From CANLBN01 sp050298695 (GTDB taxonomy: Bacteria; Pseudomonadota; Gammaproteobacteria; Pseudomonadales; Cellvibrionaceae), in the NCBI GenBank assembly GCA_050298695.1, contig JBNKUQ010000048.1:1-23786 (forward strand): DNA of 23,786 nucleotides. The letters are read 5' to 3'. Below, piece after piece: positions 8,218 through 15,864 of this stretch; position 1 is the first letter of the stretch; each line of letters begins with the position of its first letter. Under the pieces are notes generated by a model. The model had not been told where the DNA came from. It saw only the letters and a program-made list of their open reading frames with translations, and searched no databases. The position numbers and the translations under genes are program-made.

Positions 8218-9335
8218 CCCGCGAATGTATGATGCAGTTTGAATTAGATACCACCGAAGGCAAAGCCCGTCGCGGTCGTTTACGCTTTCCTCGTGGCGTG
8301 GTGGAAACGCCTGCCTTTATGCCTGTGGGGACTTACGGCACGGTAAAAGGGATGACACCCAGAGATATTGAAGCCATTGGTGCTCATATTATTTTGGGTA
8401 ACACCTTTCACCTTATGTTGCGTCCCGGTACTGAAGTCATTCGCGAACATGGTGACTTGCACGATTTTATGCAGTGGCAGGGGCCGATTCTTACCGACTC
8501 GGGTGGTTTTCAGGTATTTAGTTTGGGTAAGTTGCGCAAAATTACCGAACAGGGCGTGACGTTTCAGTCACCGGTTGATGGCTCCAAAGTGTTTATGGGG
8601 CCAGAGGAGTCCATTGAAGTCCAGCGGCAGCTAGGCTCCGATATTGTGATGATTTTTGACGAATGTACCCCATACCCTGCGACCGAAGAAGAAGCCAAAA
8701 CCTCTATGGAGCTATCCTTGCGTTGGGCCAAACGCAGCCAAGATGCTCACGGCGATAACCCTTCAGCCTTGTTTGGTATTGTGCAAGGCGGCATGTATGA
8801 AAACTTGCGGGATATTTCCATGAAGGGCTTGGTCGATATGGCCTTTGATGGTTACGCCATCGGTGGTTTATCGGTGGGTGAGCCCAAAGAGGATATGATT
8901 CGCATCCTTAACCATACCGCTCATCAATTACCCGCAAATAAGCCGCGTTACTTAATGGGGGTGGGTAAACCGCAAGATATTGTTGAGGCAGTACGTCGCG
9001 GTGTGGATATGTTCGACTGCGTCATGCCTACCCGCAATGCGCGCAATGGCCACTTATTTACTCATGCTGGCGTCATCAAAATCCGCAACGCCAAACACCG
9101 CCACGACACCGGTCCTCTCGACCCCAAGTGTGATTGCTATACTTGCCAAAACTTTTCACGGAGTTACTTACACCATTTAGATAAATGCGGAGAAATGTTA
9201 GGAGCTCAACTTAACACGATTCATAACTTGCACTATTACCAGCAACTTATGCGAGATATTCGTGCGGCCATTACAGAGCAGCGTTTTGAGGTTTTTGTTG
9301 AAACGTTTTATGACGAGCAACAAATAAATAGATAA
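8214..9335 (+). CDS. tgt: tRNA-guanine(34) transglycosylase Tgt
   Basis: Tgt swaps guanine 34 in GUN-anticodon tRNAs for preQ1, the step before QueA. The product of 373 residues matches the bacterial enzyme. The general base Asp95 is in TDSGGFQ, the nucleophile Asp268 in MFDCVMPTR, and the zinc ligands are Cys306, Cys308 and Cys311 (CDCYTC) with His337, which keeps the family spacing. The GTG-free start at 8214 overlaps the queA stop (ATGA); internal ATGs at codons 6 and 7 begin the part homologous to E. coli (MQFELDTTEGKARRGRL), so the first five residues may be extra. In many gammaproteobacteria tgt is followed by yajC-secD-secF; here it runs directly into a regulator gene, sharing a base with its start. 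Confidence 0.97.
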   Translation: MTRECMMQFELDTTEGKARRGRLRFPRGVVETPAFMPVGTYGTVKGMTPRDIEAIGAHIILGNTFHLMLRPGTEVIREHGDLHDFMQWQGPILTDSGGFQVFSLGKLRKITEQGVTFQSPVDGSKVFMGPEESIEVQRQLGSDIVMIFDECTPYPATEEEAKTSMELSLRWAKRSQDAHGDNPSALFGIVQGGMYENLRDISMKGLVDMAFDGYAIGGLSVGEPKEDMIRILNHTAHQLPANKPRYLMGVGKPQDIVEAVRRGVDMFDCVMPTRNARNGHLFTHAGVIKIRNAKHRHDTGPLDPKCDCYTCQNFSRSYLHHLDKCGEMLGAQLNTIHNLHYYQQLMRDIRAAITEQRFEVFVETFYDEQQINR

Positions 9336-10333
9336 TGCAAATTGTCACACTTATCGGTATTGGCTTCTCAATCGTCAGCGCAATGATATTGCTGCTGACC
9401 TATTTATTTTTTCTCAATAATGTGAATAAGTCGTGGGTAGCAGTGGTGGCTTGCGTTCTGCTGTTAAGCGGTTTGATTGGTTTGCAGTGGCATCACTTGC
9501 AATTTTTTCTACATGGGGGCGTGTTGTTTGAGTCTTGGACTTACCGTTTATTATTAAGCGCTATTCCTCCTGTTTTCTTTTTGTTTAGTCGAGCTATTTT
9601 GTTGCCAGGGGCAGGTAATCCTCCTTGGTTGTTCATTAATGGGCTGCCTCTGTTAATTAACGTTATTCCTGCCTATCAAATAGCGATTCCTTTAACCTTT
9701 GTGGTGGGAACCTTTTATACGCTATGGTTTGCAGTATTAATTTACAGCCTTAAAGCGCAGCGACAGCGCTTTCATTTAGAAATTTTCTTTTTTAGCTTTT
9801 TTGCAATTGTTGCGGTATTGGTTTTACTGATGGGAATTTCTATTCTTTATATTGATCCTTGGTATTTTTATGCCTTCTATAGTTCTAGCATTGCCTTGGC
9901 CTTTGTTCTTGTCGTGACTGCATTAATGGTGTTTCCAAATTTGCTAAGTGAGCTGGCTGTGGTTTCCAGCCTAAGCTATGCCAATTCTACTTTGAAGGGA
10001 ATCGATATTTCTCAAGCTCTTGAACGCCTAGAGCAAGTGGTTGTGACTGAAGGGCTGTATCAAAACGAGAATATTAATCTAGCGATGGTGGCGCAAACCA
10101 TAGAGATGACGAGTCACCAGTTATCCGAGTTAATCAATGTGCATTACGGGATGAGTTTTTCTCGCTATATTCGTCAACAACGTGTGGAAGCCGCTAAAAA
10201 GCTGTTAAAGCGTGAGCCCGATGCGTCGATTTTAGCGATTAGCTTGGAGACCGGTTTTAAATCCCAATCCAACTTCTATGCGGCATTTAAAGAAGTTACG
10301 GGGCAGTCGCCTGGTGATTATCGCCGTTCTTAA
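9335..10333 (+). CDS. Membrane-anchored AraC-type transcriptional regulator
   Basis: A 332-residue protein with about seven hydrophobic segments in residues 1-210, followed by an AraC/XylS DNA-binding domain at the C-terminus (about residues 240-332: NLAMVAQTIEMTSHQLSELI, then ILAISLETGFKSQSNFYAAF and TGQSPGDYRRS). The two helix-turn-helix units are intact. This is the architecture of membrane-tethered AraC regulators, which probably sense a lipid or membrane ligand. The start overlaps the tgt stop as TAATG and has no Shine-Dalgarno, so it is translated by coupling to tgt. The most likely target is the desaturase gene 180 bases downstream, because both concern the membrane and a direct repeat lies just upstream of that gene's candidate promoter. 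This target assignment is inference. Confidence 0.85.
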   Translation: MQIVTLIGIGFSIVSAMILLLTYLFFLNNVNKSWVAVVACVLLLSGLIGLQWHHLQFFLHGGVLFESWTYRLLLSAIPPVFFLFSRAILLPGAGNPPWLFINGLPLLINVIPAYQIAIPLTFVVGTFYTLWFAVLIYSLKAQRQRFHLEIFFFSFFAIVAVLVLLMGISILYIDPWYFYAFYSSSIALAFVLVVTALMVFPNLLSELAVVSSLSYANSTLKGIDISQALERLEQVVVTEGLYQNENINLAMVAQTIEMTSHQLSELINVHYGMSFSRYIRQQRVEAAKKLLKREPDASILAISLETGFKSQSNFYAAFKEVTGQSPGDYRRS

Positions 10334-10350
10334 TTCGCCCAACCTTTCTT

Positions 10351-10416
10351 CTGATTAGCTCTATATTCCTGATTGATAAATTAGGAGTTGACCAAGTTAT
10401 TGAATTTATTAATAAA
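10351..10416 (+). promoter_or_regulatory. Candidate desaturase promoter with upstream direct repeat
   Basis: TTGACC (10388-10393) and AATAAA (10411-10416) are separated by 17 bases, a reasonable sigma-70 pair (5/6 and 4/6 matches). Just upstream, CTGATT occurs twice (10351-10356 and 10369-10374), 18 bases apart, a position where an AraC-type activator could bind. The repeat is short and may be chance. Confidence 0.35.
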
Positions 10417-10445
10417 TAAATTTTTTTGCTCTTTTCTTATCAAGC

Positions 10446-10463
10446 CAGAAGCCTGTGCTTCTG
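10446..10463 (+). terminator. Hairpin with T-rich tail between araC-like gene and desaturase
   Basis: CAGAAGC and GCTTCTG form a perfect 7-bp stem around a CTGT loop, followed by TATTTCTTTATTTT. This fits an intrinsic terminator for the queA-tgt-araC transcript. If the promoter candidate at 10388-10416 is real, the stem instead lies in the desaturase leader, where it could attenuate transcription. Confidence 0.5.
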
Positions 10464-10512
10464 TATTTCTTTATTTTGTCCCTAAATTTAACGACAAATA
10501 AAGGGGAGATAC

Positions 10513-11436
10513 ATGAGTATAAATTTTACTATCGATGGACATTACGATAATCCCCGCATTATCGCTTACCCCAAAACCAATGCCTGGCAAGGCCACGTTC
10601 GGTGGTCACCGGTAAAATCATTATGGATTACTGGTATGACCCTGGTAGGTGTTGTCGGAAGTATTTGGTCTTTTTCTTTGGTCAATTTATTGGTCTTTTT
10701 GTTTACCTCTGGATTGACCTTATGTCTGGGTCATTCTCTTGGTATGCACCGCCGTTTTATACATCACAGTTATCAGTGCCCCAAATGGCTAGAGTACTTT
10801 TTCGTTTACTTGGGGGTGCTGGTGGGGTTGGCGGGTCCTCGGGGTATGGTGCGTACCCATGATATGCGTGATTGGGCTCAGCGCCAACGATGTTGCCATG
10901 ATTATTTTGGACATCAATCCAGTTTTCTAAAAGATGGTTTTTGGCAGCTACATTGTGATATTCATTTACAACATCCCCCCAAGTTTCAACCAGAAGCAGT
11001 GATAGAGGACGACCGTTTTTATCATTATTTAGAAAAAACCTGGATGTGGCAGCAATTGCCAGTGGCTTTGTTGTTATTTTTATTGGGAGGTATTGATTGG
11101 GTGATCTGGGGAGTTTGTTTACGTGTTGCTGTATCGGTTACAGGCCACTGGCTTATCGGCTATTTTGCCCATAACACGGGCCACCGTGATTGGCATGTGG
11201 AGGGTGCTGCAGTACAAGGTTTTAATGTGAAATATTGCGGTTTGATCACCATGGGGGAATGTTGGCATAACAATCACCATGCTTATCCAGGTTCTGCATT
11301 GCTTGGAATATATGAACATCAAACTGATCCAGGCTGGTGGATTTTGTTATTATTAAAACGTTTTGGTTTAGTGTGGGATACCAAACTGCCAGAAGACTTA
11401 CCGGTACGCTGTGAGTTAACCCCTGTGCTCGAATAA
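10513..11436 (+). CDS. Membrane fatty acid desaturase with atypical second histidine region
   Basis: A 307-residue member of the membrane diiron desaturase family that inserts a double bond into acyl chains of CoA thioesters or membrane lipids. Hydrophobic helices lie at about 36-72, 94-108, 182-202 and 203-220. Box I is H74-x4-H79 (GHSLGMHRRFIHHS) and box III is H252-x2-HH256 (GECWHNNHHAYP), as in delta-9 desaturases. The second box, normally HxxHH, is replaced by a stretch with H116, H129 and H134 (RTHDMRDWAQRQRCCHDYF); NxxH-type H224 (HNTGHRDW) is present as usual. This may mark a distinct subfamily rather than a dead enzyme, since all other elements are intact. A strong Shine-Dalgarno (AAGGGGAGA) precedes the ATG. 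A small membrane protein gene follows after 29 bases and is probably cotranscribed. Confidence 0.85.
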   Translation: MSINFTIDGHYDNPRIIAYPKTNAWQGHVRWSPVKSLWITGMTLVGVVGSIWSFSLVNLLVFLFTSGLTLCLGHSLGMHRRFIHHSYQCPKWLEYFFVYLGVLVGLAGPRGMVRTHDMRDWAQRQRCCHDYFGHQSSFLKDGFWQLHCDIHLQHPPKFQPEAVIEDDRFYHYLEKTWMWQQLPVALLLFLLGGIDWVIWGVCLRVAVSVTGHWLIGYFAHNTGHRDWHVEGAAVQGFNVKYCGLITMGECWHNNHHAYPGSALLGIYEHQTDPGWWILLLLKRFGLVWDTKLPEDLPVRCELTPVLE

Positions 11437-11465
11437 GCAAAATAAATATTTTTAATGAGGCTTCT

Positions 11466-11990
11466 ATGGATGATAAACGATGGTTACATTATTTTATTCT
11501 ATTCTCTATTTCAGTCGCCTTAGCCGGATGGTTACAAATATTGATTACTATCGAATGGTCTTACCCTTATTGCTTAGATCAGAGTGATGGTCCTGGCTAT
11601 ATAATCCAAGGTATGCCTTTACCTTATTGGAGATGGTCGGGGGCGTCGTCTCTGGATTATATTTATCTTCCCCATATTTATATCGTTAATCTGATTATAC
11701 TGGCCGTTTTATTTTTTCCCTTAGTCTCATGGGTTTTAAATATCAAAATTTTCCAAGTATTAATGGCAAAAATATATTTGGCAGTTTTTGGTGGGTTACT
11801 GTTCACTACATATCTAGTTGTGGGCACGGGTATGCATACTTTTTACCGACCAGTCTCGTCCCTCGGGCTGGAGGGGTATTATAAATATATGGATTTTAGA
11901 CCGGTAAAGTTAGGGTATCTTCAAACTCCGGGAACTCACTGTACACCATCTGCATTTTGGTTTCCCGAAGGTTGGAAAAGCTCTAAATGA
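11466..11990 (+). CDS. Uncharacterised membrane protein, 174 aa
   Basis: Not recognised. Three hydrophobic segments are visible at about residues 8-28, 69-90 and 98-120, with aromatic-rich loops. The first loop (about 30-65) contains SYPYCLDQSDGPGY and a tryptophan-rich turn. The C-terminal tail after residue 120 (GTGMHTFYRPVSSLGLEGYY and following) is soluble and carries a late cysteine, so one disulfide between the loop and tail is possible if both face the periplasm. GAGG lies 7 bases before the ATG. It starts 29 bases after the desaturase stop in the same direction, so it is likely a partner or passenger of that enzyme. It converges with the histidine kinase gene, with a 50-base gap in which I see no clear terminator. 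Confidence 0.7.
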   Translation: MDDKRWLHYFILFSISVALAGWLQILITIEWSYPYCLDQSDGPGYIIQGMPLPYWRWSGASSLDYIYLPHIYIVNLIILAVLFFPLVSWVLNIKIFQVLMAKIYLAVFGGLLFTTYLVVGTGMHTFYRPVSSLGLEGYYKYMDFRPVKLGYLQTPGTHCTPSAFWFPEGWKSSK

Positions 11991-12040
11991 AATAGCGAGT
12001 ACCCCATCGTTTGTCGGCCTTAAAAAGCACATATTATTCA

Positions 12041-13435
12041 TTATGTAAAAAGAACCGCTACAATCAATCCAGATGCATCCTTGGTGTTATCTGCTAAGTG
12101 TATTGATGCCCCTAGTTGATTGGCAATCTCTTTAGAGATTGCCAATCCTAAACCACTTCCTTCAATATGTTGGTGTTGACGCCGATAAAAACGTTCAAAG
12201 ACTTTTTCTTTTTCTTCGTCGGGAATGCCTGGTCCGTTATCGGCGATTTGTAAGGTGTTTTTATCGAGGATAATCTGAATTTTTCCTTCTTCCGGTGTGT
12301 AGAGAATAGCATTGGTGATGATATTTCGGCAGAGTGTATCCAGCGTATTTTTGTTGTTAACAATAGTAATATTTTGTTTGATGATTGTATTGATCTTTTG
12401 CTGTTTCTTTTGTGCCAAAGGCGAGAGTTCATTGACAATATCATTGATGAGTTGATCGAGTGGAACCTCCTCTTTTGTCGCACTGGGTTGTTGTAAGCGT
12501 AGTAAATCCAGAAGTTGATTCACCACATGAGTCATGCGGTCGACGCCCGTCAGAATGTGCTTGAGTGTCTTTTGTACTTTGTTAGTCGTTTTATTATTTT
12601 CACTGGTGGTGCTCTCTAAAAAATGATGTAAGTTTTGTGTGTGAACCCGAATTGCTGCCAACGGGGTGCGTAGCTCATGTGCGGCATCGGCAGTAAAATC
12701 TCTTTCCCGTTTAAATGCTTGGGATAATAACGACATAAATTGATTGATCGCCTGAATAACACTGTGTAATTCTTTGGGGGATTTATCCATGTTTACTGTT
12801 TGTAGATGATTGGCGTCGCGTGTTTCTATTTCATCTGATAATGCTTTGAGTGGTGCCATACCCTGTCTGATTACGAACGCAATACTGACTCCCAGCAGCG
12901 GAATTAATAGTAGTAAGGGAATTAAACTCCCTTCGACAATTTCGTCGGTGACTTCCTCGCGTATATCACTACGTTGTGCAACCTTGATCCAAACCTTTAG
13001 TTGTTTGTCATATAGTTGAAAGCTTCGCCAATCCCGTTTTTCTATCGTTTCATCGTGAAATCCTGGTTGCGGTTGGGAGGGAATAGCCAGTACATTTGTA
13101 TTGCTGAGTAACAAGTTTCCCTCATTATTCCAAACCTGGAAGTTTAATTTTTTTTCATATTTATGTCCCCAGGTACTCGCTTCCTCTTCTTCGTCCTCAG
13201 TATTGGAAAATTGCGGGGGTTGATAGTGCAGGCTTTGGGTCAGTTGGGTATGGCTTAATTGATTGCGGAATAAGCTTTGTAGTGTGCGAGCATGCTGCGC
13301 GAGTTCCGCATCAAATAACTCTTCGACTTCGTGTCTGGCTTCGATATAACTCCAGTAGCCAACACTACAGATTGCAGTGGTTATTAATAGCAATACCGTT
13401 ATGATTAAAAAGCGAGATATTGAACGAATAATCAT
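12041..13435 (-). CDS. QseC/PmrB-type sensor histidine kinase
   Basis: Inner-membrane sensor kinase of 464 residues, paired with the response regulator upstream (ATGA overlap). TM1 spans about residues 8-28 and TM2 about 170-190, enclosing a periplasmic domain of roughly 140 residues of the QseC N-terminal type. HAMP-like linker follows, then HisKA with the phosphoacceptor H253 (DFTADAAHELRTPLAAIR). The ATPase domain shows N box NIITNAILYTP, G1 IADNGPGIPDEE, F box VFERFYRR and G2 GSGLGLAIS. The periplasmic part contains an acidic run, E80-D-E-E-E-E85, which provides ExxE spacing like that used by PmrB to sense ferric iron; whether it does so here is inference. It lies directly downstream of the acyl-chemistry operon, whose promoter carries a PmrA/QseB-like site. 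Confidence 0.92.
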   Translation of the reverse strand: MIIRSISRFLIITVLLLITTAICSVGYWSYIEARHEVEELFDAELAQHARTLQSLFRNQLSHTQLTQSLHYQPPQFSNTEDEEEEASTWGHKYEKKLNFQVWNNEGNLLLSNTNVLAIPSQPQPGFHDETIEKRDWRSFQLYDKQLKVWIKVAQRSDIREEVTDEIVEGSLIPLLLLIPLLGVSIAFVIRQGMAPLKALSDEIETRDANHLQTVNMDKSPKELHSVIQAINQFMSLLSQAFKRERDFTADAAHELRTPLAAIRVHTQNLHHFLESTTSENNKTTNKVQKTLKHILTGVDRMTHVVNQLLDLLRLQQPSATKEEVPLDQLINDIVNELSPLAQKKQQKINTIIKQNITIVNNKNTLDTLCRNIITNAILYTPEEGKIQIILDKNTLQIADNGPGIPDEEKEKVFERFYRRQHQHIEGSGLGLAISKEIANQLGASIHLADNTKDASGLIVAVLFT

Positions 13436-14085
13436 GATAAGCGATAACCAACACCGCGAACGGTTTTTAAAAAGTCTTTGCCAAATTTTTTGCGCAAATG
13501 ATGAATATGTACTTCGATAGCATTGCTCTCGACATTGTCATCCCAGCTATAAAGTTTTTCCGCGAGTAAATCTTTGTTAAAAACTCGGTTGGGATGGCTG
13601 AGAAACTCTACAAGTAAATTATATTCTCGTCGAGATAGCTCTACCGCTTTTTCTCGGTAAAGCACTTGTCGATTTGCCGGGTCGACGACAATATCCTTAT
13701 AACTGAGCGTTGGTTGCGTTTGTTGGTGCTGGCGTCGGGTGATGGCGCGTAAACGAGCTTGTAGTTCATCAATGTCAAAGGGTTTAGCTAAGTAGTCATC
13801 GGCTCCCATGTCTAGCCCTGTAATGCGATCACTAATACCATCGCGGGCGGTTAAAATTAATACGGGCAATACTTTTCCTTTGGCACGAATTTTTTTTAAC
13901 ACATCCAGACCGGAGATGCCTGGCAAGCCTAAATCGAGTATAAGGGCATCAAATTCCGATGCCAGTATGGCGTTCAGCCCTTGTTTGCCATCTTGCAGCC
14001 AATCAACACTGTCACCTGTGTTTTCGAGGGCATCTACAATACCTTGACCAAGGAGAGGGTCATCTTCGATGAGTAGTAGACGCAT
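13432..14085 (-). CDS. OmpR-family response regulator, QseB/PmrA type
   Basis: Response regulator of 217 residues. Receiver domain residues 1-115 has the acidic pocket E7-D8-D9, phosphorylation site D51 (ALILDLGLPG), the LTARD switch threonine and K in DYLAKPFD. The OmpR-type winged helix at about 125-217 has VELSRREYNLLVEFLSHP and the recognition helix near SNAIEVHIHHLRKKFG, ending TVRGVGYRLS. The sequence is typical of the QseB/PmrA/BasR group, whose members bind CTTAA-type direct repeats with 11-base spacing. AAGGAT lies about 8 bases before the ATG. It is cotranscribed with the kinase. I found no full copy of the repeat upstream of this gene, so autoregulation is not supported, whereas one is present ahead of the five-gene operon at 18797-18815. 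Confidence 0.95.
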   Translation of the reverse strand: MRLLLIEDDPLLGQGIVDALENTGDSVDWLQDGKQGLNAILASEFDALILDLGLPGISGLDVLKKIRAKGKVLPVLILTARDGISDRITGLDMGADDYLAKPFDIDELQARLRAITRRQHQQTQPTLSYKDIVVDPANRQVLYREKAVELSRREYNLLVEFLSHPNRVFNKDLLAEKLYSWDDNVESNAIEVHIHHLRKKFGKDFLKTVRGVGYRLS

Positions 14086-14408
14086 GTTTTTTATCCTTTC
14101 TATGATTGCATTATTATGTTCGCATTCAATTTGTTACTTTCTTTTCCCAAATACTACGGTCCAGAATAACATTTAAGGCCATCCAAAATCTGAAACCTCA
14201 TAGTCTTCTTGATAAAATCACCAGTGTCATCCCTGTGCAGACGGGGATCCAGTGTTATCGAGGCCGCTTTTGTGTCTGGATTCCCGCCTTGCCCTACAGG
14301 ATGTAGGGTACTTTGAGCAATGCATGGAGCAATTGCCAATCGCGCAAATGACGAGGTATTTTTATAAAGTGTTCGAATGAGTTTGATGCCGTCAATTTTT
14401 TAAAACGC
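14086..14408 (-). other. Intergenic stretch between TPR gene and response regulator gene
   Basis: A 323-base gap, all flanking genes being on the minus strand. It holds the response regulator leader (14086 to about 14160, AT-rich, with a CATAAT -10-like hexamer but no good -35), and a dispersed-repeat-like palindromic element at 14225-14308. The rest shows no gene I would support; the minus-strand ORF reading through the repeat looks spurious. Confidence 0.6.
14225..14308. repeat. Palindromic dispersed-repeat-like element
   Basis: GGGGATCCAG (14243-14252) and CTGGATTCCC (14276-14285) are inverted repeats matching at 9 of 10 bases around a 23-base loop. A smaller palindrome, ATCCC...GGGAT (14229-14248), lies at its left, resembling the ATTCCC-N8-GGGAAT core of the Neisseria dRS3 class, and a 6-bp hairpin CCCTAC/GTAGGG (14292-14308) lies at its right. 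Such elements are scattered in many bacterial genomes; copy number here cannot be judged. Confidence 0.55.
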
Positions 14409-15038
14409 TTATCCCCCAATTTTTGCCAACAATTTATTAATCTCTTGTCTGCGACCTTTATCGGCGAGAGGACGTCCGGGGCGATTGGGGGCGGCGAGTG
14501 CGTGTTGTAGCACTTCACGTGCTTTTTGCTTGTCCTGTTGTGTCGACAGAAAATCACCATAGAAAAAATTACTATCAATGCCATCCGGATTTATTTGTAA
14601 GCCATGCTCCAGTAATTCGCGGGCTTTGTTTTTATTGCCAAAACCAATGGGCCAACTAGGTACTTGATAATAAAGTGCGCCAAGGCTGGTGTAGGCTGAA
14701 CCGGATAATGCCTTGTCATCGATACTTAATGCAAGTTCCAATGTTTTTTTTGCCTGTTTTACTAATGTTAAGGCGCCTAACCCTCCTTTTTCTCCTGCCC
14801 AACTACTTAAAATGATGCCGTGCCAAATTAACAGTTCGGCGTTTTTAGGTTCTGCGGTTACTGCTTTGGCGGCTTGTTGCTCCAAAGCCTCGAAGGCGGC
14901 TTCTCTTTTATTGTCTTCCATTTGATATTTAATGGCGGCCCATTCTTTTTGTAAATGATTGACCGCTTCCGTTGGTGCGGCGTAAGCGATTGTGGAAAAC
15001 AATAAGTAAAAAATTGCTAGCGATAATATGTGTTTCAT
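14409..15038 (-). CDS. Exported TPR-like repeat protein, last gene of the acyl-chemistry operon
   Basis: A 209-residue protein with a signal peptide (MKHILSLAIFYLLFSTIAYA, residues 1-20) and a mature part of helical pairs with tetratricopeptide-like spacing. Examples are AELLIWHGIILSSWA, KTLELALSIDDKALSGSAYTS, ARELLEHGLQINPDGIDSNF and AREVLQHALAAPN. No catalytic motif is visible, so it probably acts as a periplasmic scaffold or adaptor. The ATG overlaps the dehydrogenase stop (ATGA) and has a good GGGGAG Shine-Dalgarno 6 bases upstream. Its conservation in an otherwise enzymatic operon suggests a role in export, assembly or sensing of the product, but that is inference. Confidence 0.85.
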   Translation of the reverse strand: MKHILSLAIFYLLFSTIAYAAPTEAVNHLQKEWAAIKYQMEDNKREAAFEALEQQAAKAVTAEPKNAELLIWHGIILSSWAGEKGGLGALTLVKQAKKTLELALSIDDKALSGSAYTSLGALYYQVPSWPIGFGNKNKARELLEHGLQINPDGIDSNFFYGDFLSTQQDKQKAREVLQHALAAPNRPGRPLADKGRRQEINKLLAKIGG

Positions 15039-15853
15039 AAGGTCTCCCCTGTATTGGATACGGCAAATTTTTTAATGGTAGGGAGTTGTTGCTGTAACGC
15101 GCGACTCACTAAAGAAGGGGCTGCATTGTTTAGCCAAACAAAAAATCGTTCCGGCCAACCCAGTAAGCGGCGTGGGTTATGGTTTTGTATAAAGGCTAAA
15201 AGTTGCTCTGCGACAACGGCAGGCTCGTCTTCACTATTTTTTAATGCTTTGTTAAGTGCGCGTGCCTGTTGGCTGTTAAAGTCAGTTTTGGTGGCGCGAG
15301 GGGCAAAATATTTTACATCAATAGCGCTGTCACTGAGTTCTCGTTGTAGGCTTTCACTAAATCCGCGAATGGCAAATTTACTAGTGCAATAACTGACGTA
15401 ACCTGGGTGACCAATATTGCCGAAAATCGAACCGACATTGACGATGCCTGCAGCCGCTTGCTGCTTTAGTAAGGGTAAGAGTTGTTGAGTCAGTAAAACA
15501 GTGGCAGTCACGTTAACGAGTAAGGTTTGTTCGATATGTTTCACCGGTTCTTGTTCAAACAAGGTTAAGCCACCATAGCCAGCTAGGTTAATTAAATAAT
15601 TAGGGCTTGGTTTATATTGTTGCAATTTTTCAATAAGCATTTGTCGCTGGTGTTTATCGGTAATGTCACAACAAAAATAAGTGTGTTGGCCCTGCGGGGG
15701 CGGTGTTAAATGCTCGATAAGGGTCTGTAATTTTTCTTGATTACGGCCGATGGCAATCACGCGGGCACCATGATGGCTAAGTAGGGTTGCGAGCCAGTGG
15801 CCGATACCACCTGTGGCACCGGTAATAATAATGTTTAAGTCTTCTATTTTCAT
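15035..15853 (-). CDS. Short-chain dehydrogenase/reductase (SDR)
   Basis: Classical SDR of 272 residues. The cofactor motif TGATGGIG (residues 11-18) and the R37 following the second strand (AIGRNQEKL) point to NADP(H). Further marks are D63 (CCDITD), the NNAG-equivalent NLAG (89-92), N114, S142 (VNVGSIFG) and catalytic Y155-x3-K159 (YCTSK). The C-terminal substrate region (GWPERFFVWLNNAAPSLV) resembles SDRs that act on long-chain or lipid substrates. The ATG at 15853 was chosen because GAGGG (15862-15866) lies 8 bases upstream, overlapping the stop of the preceding oxidase gene; a TTG five codons earlier is less likely. It would reduce a ketone or aldehyde, or oxidise an alcohol, in the operon's pathway. 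Confidence 0.93.
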   Translation of the reverse strand: MKIEDLNIIITGATGGIGHWLATLLSHHGARVIAIGRNQEKLQTLIEHLTPPPQGQHTYFCCDITDKHQRQMLIEKLQQYKPSPNYLINLAGYGGLTLFEQEPVKHIEQTLLVNVTATVLLTQQLLPLLKQQAAAGIVNVGSIFGNIGHPGYVSYCTSKFAIRGFSESLQRELSDSAIDVKYFAPRATKTDFNSQQARALNKALKNSEDEPAVVAEQLLAFIQNHNPRRLLGWPERFFVWLNNAAPSLVSRALQQQLPTIKKFAVSNTGETL

Positions 15854-15864
15854 AAGCCATGCCC

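Noticed and set aside
12148..12483. Alternate-frame ORF inside the histidine kinase gene
   Set aside because: The kinase ATPase motifs are in the other frame; this reading is basic and motif-free.
14086..14180. Second PmrA-like box upstream of the response regulator
   Set aside because: Only one half-site-like CTTAAA is present on the minus strand, with no second copy at 11-base spacing.
14154..14339. Minus-strand ORF across the palindromic repeat
   Set aside because: The reading consists mostly of repeat sequence and lacks a ribosome binding site; such ORFs are typical artefacts of dispersed repeats.
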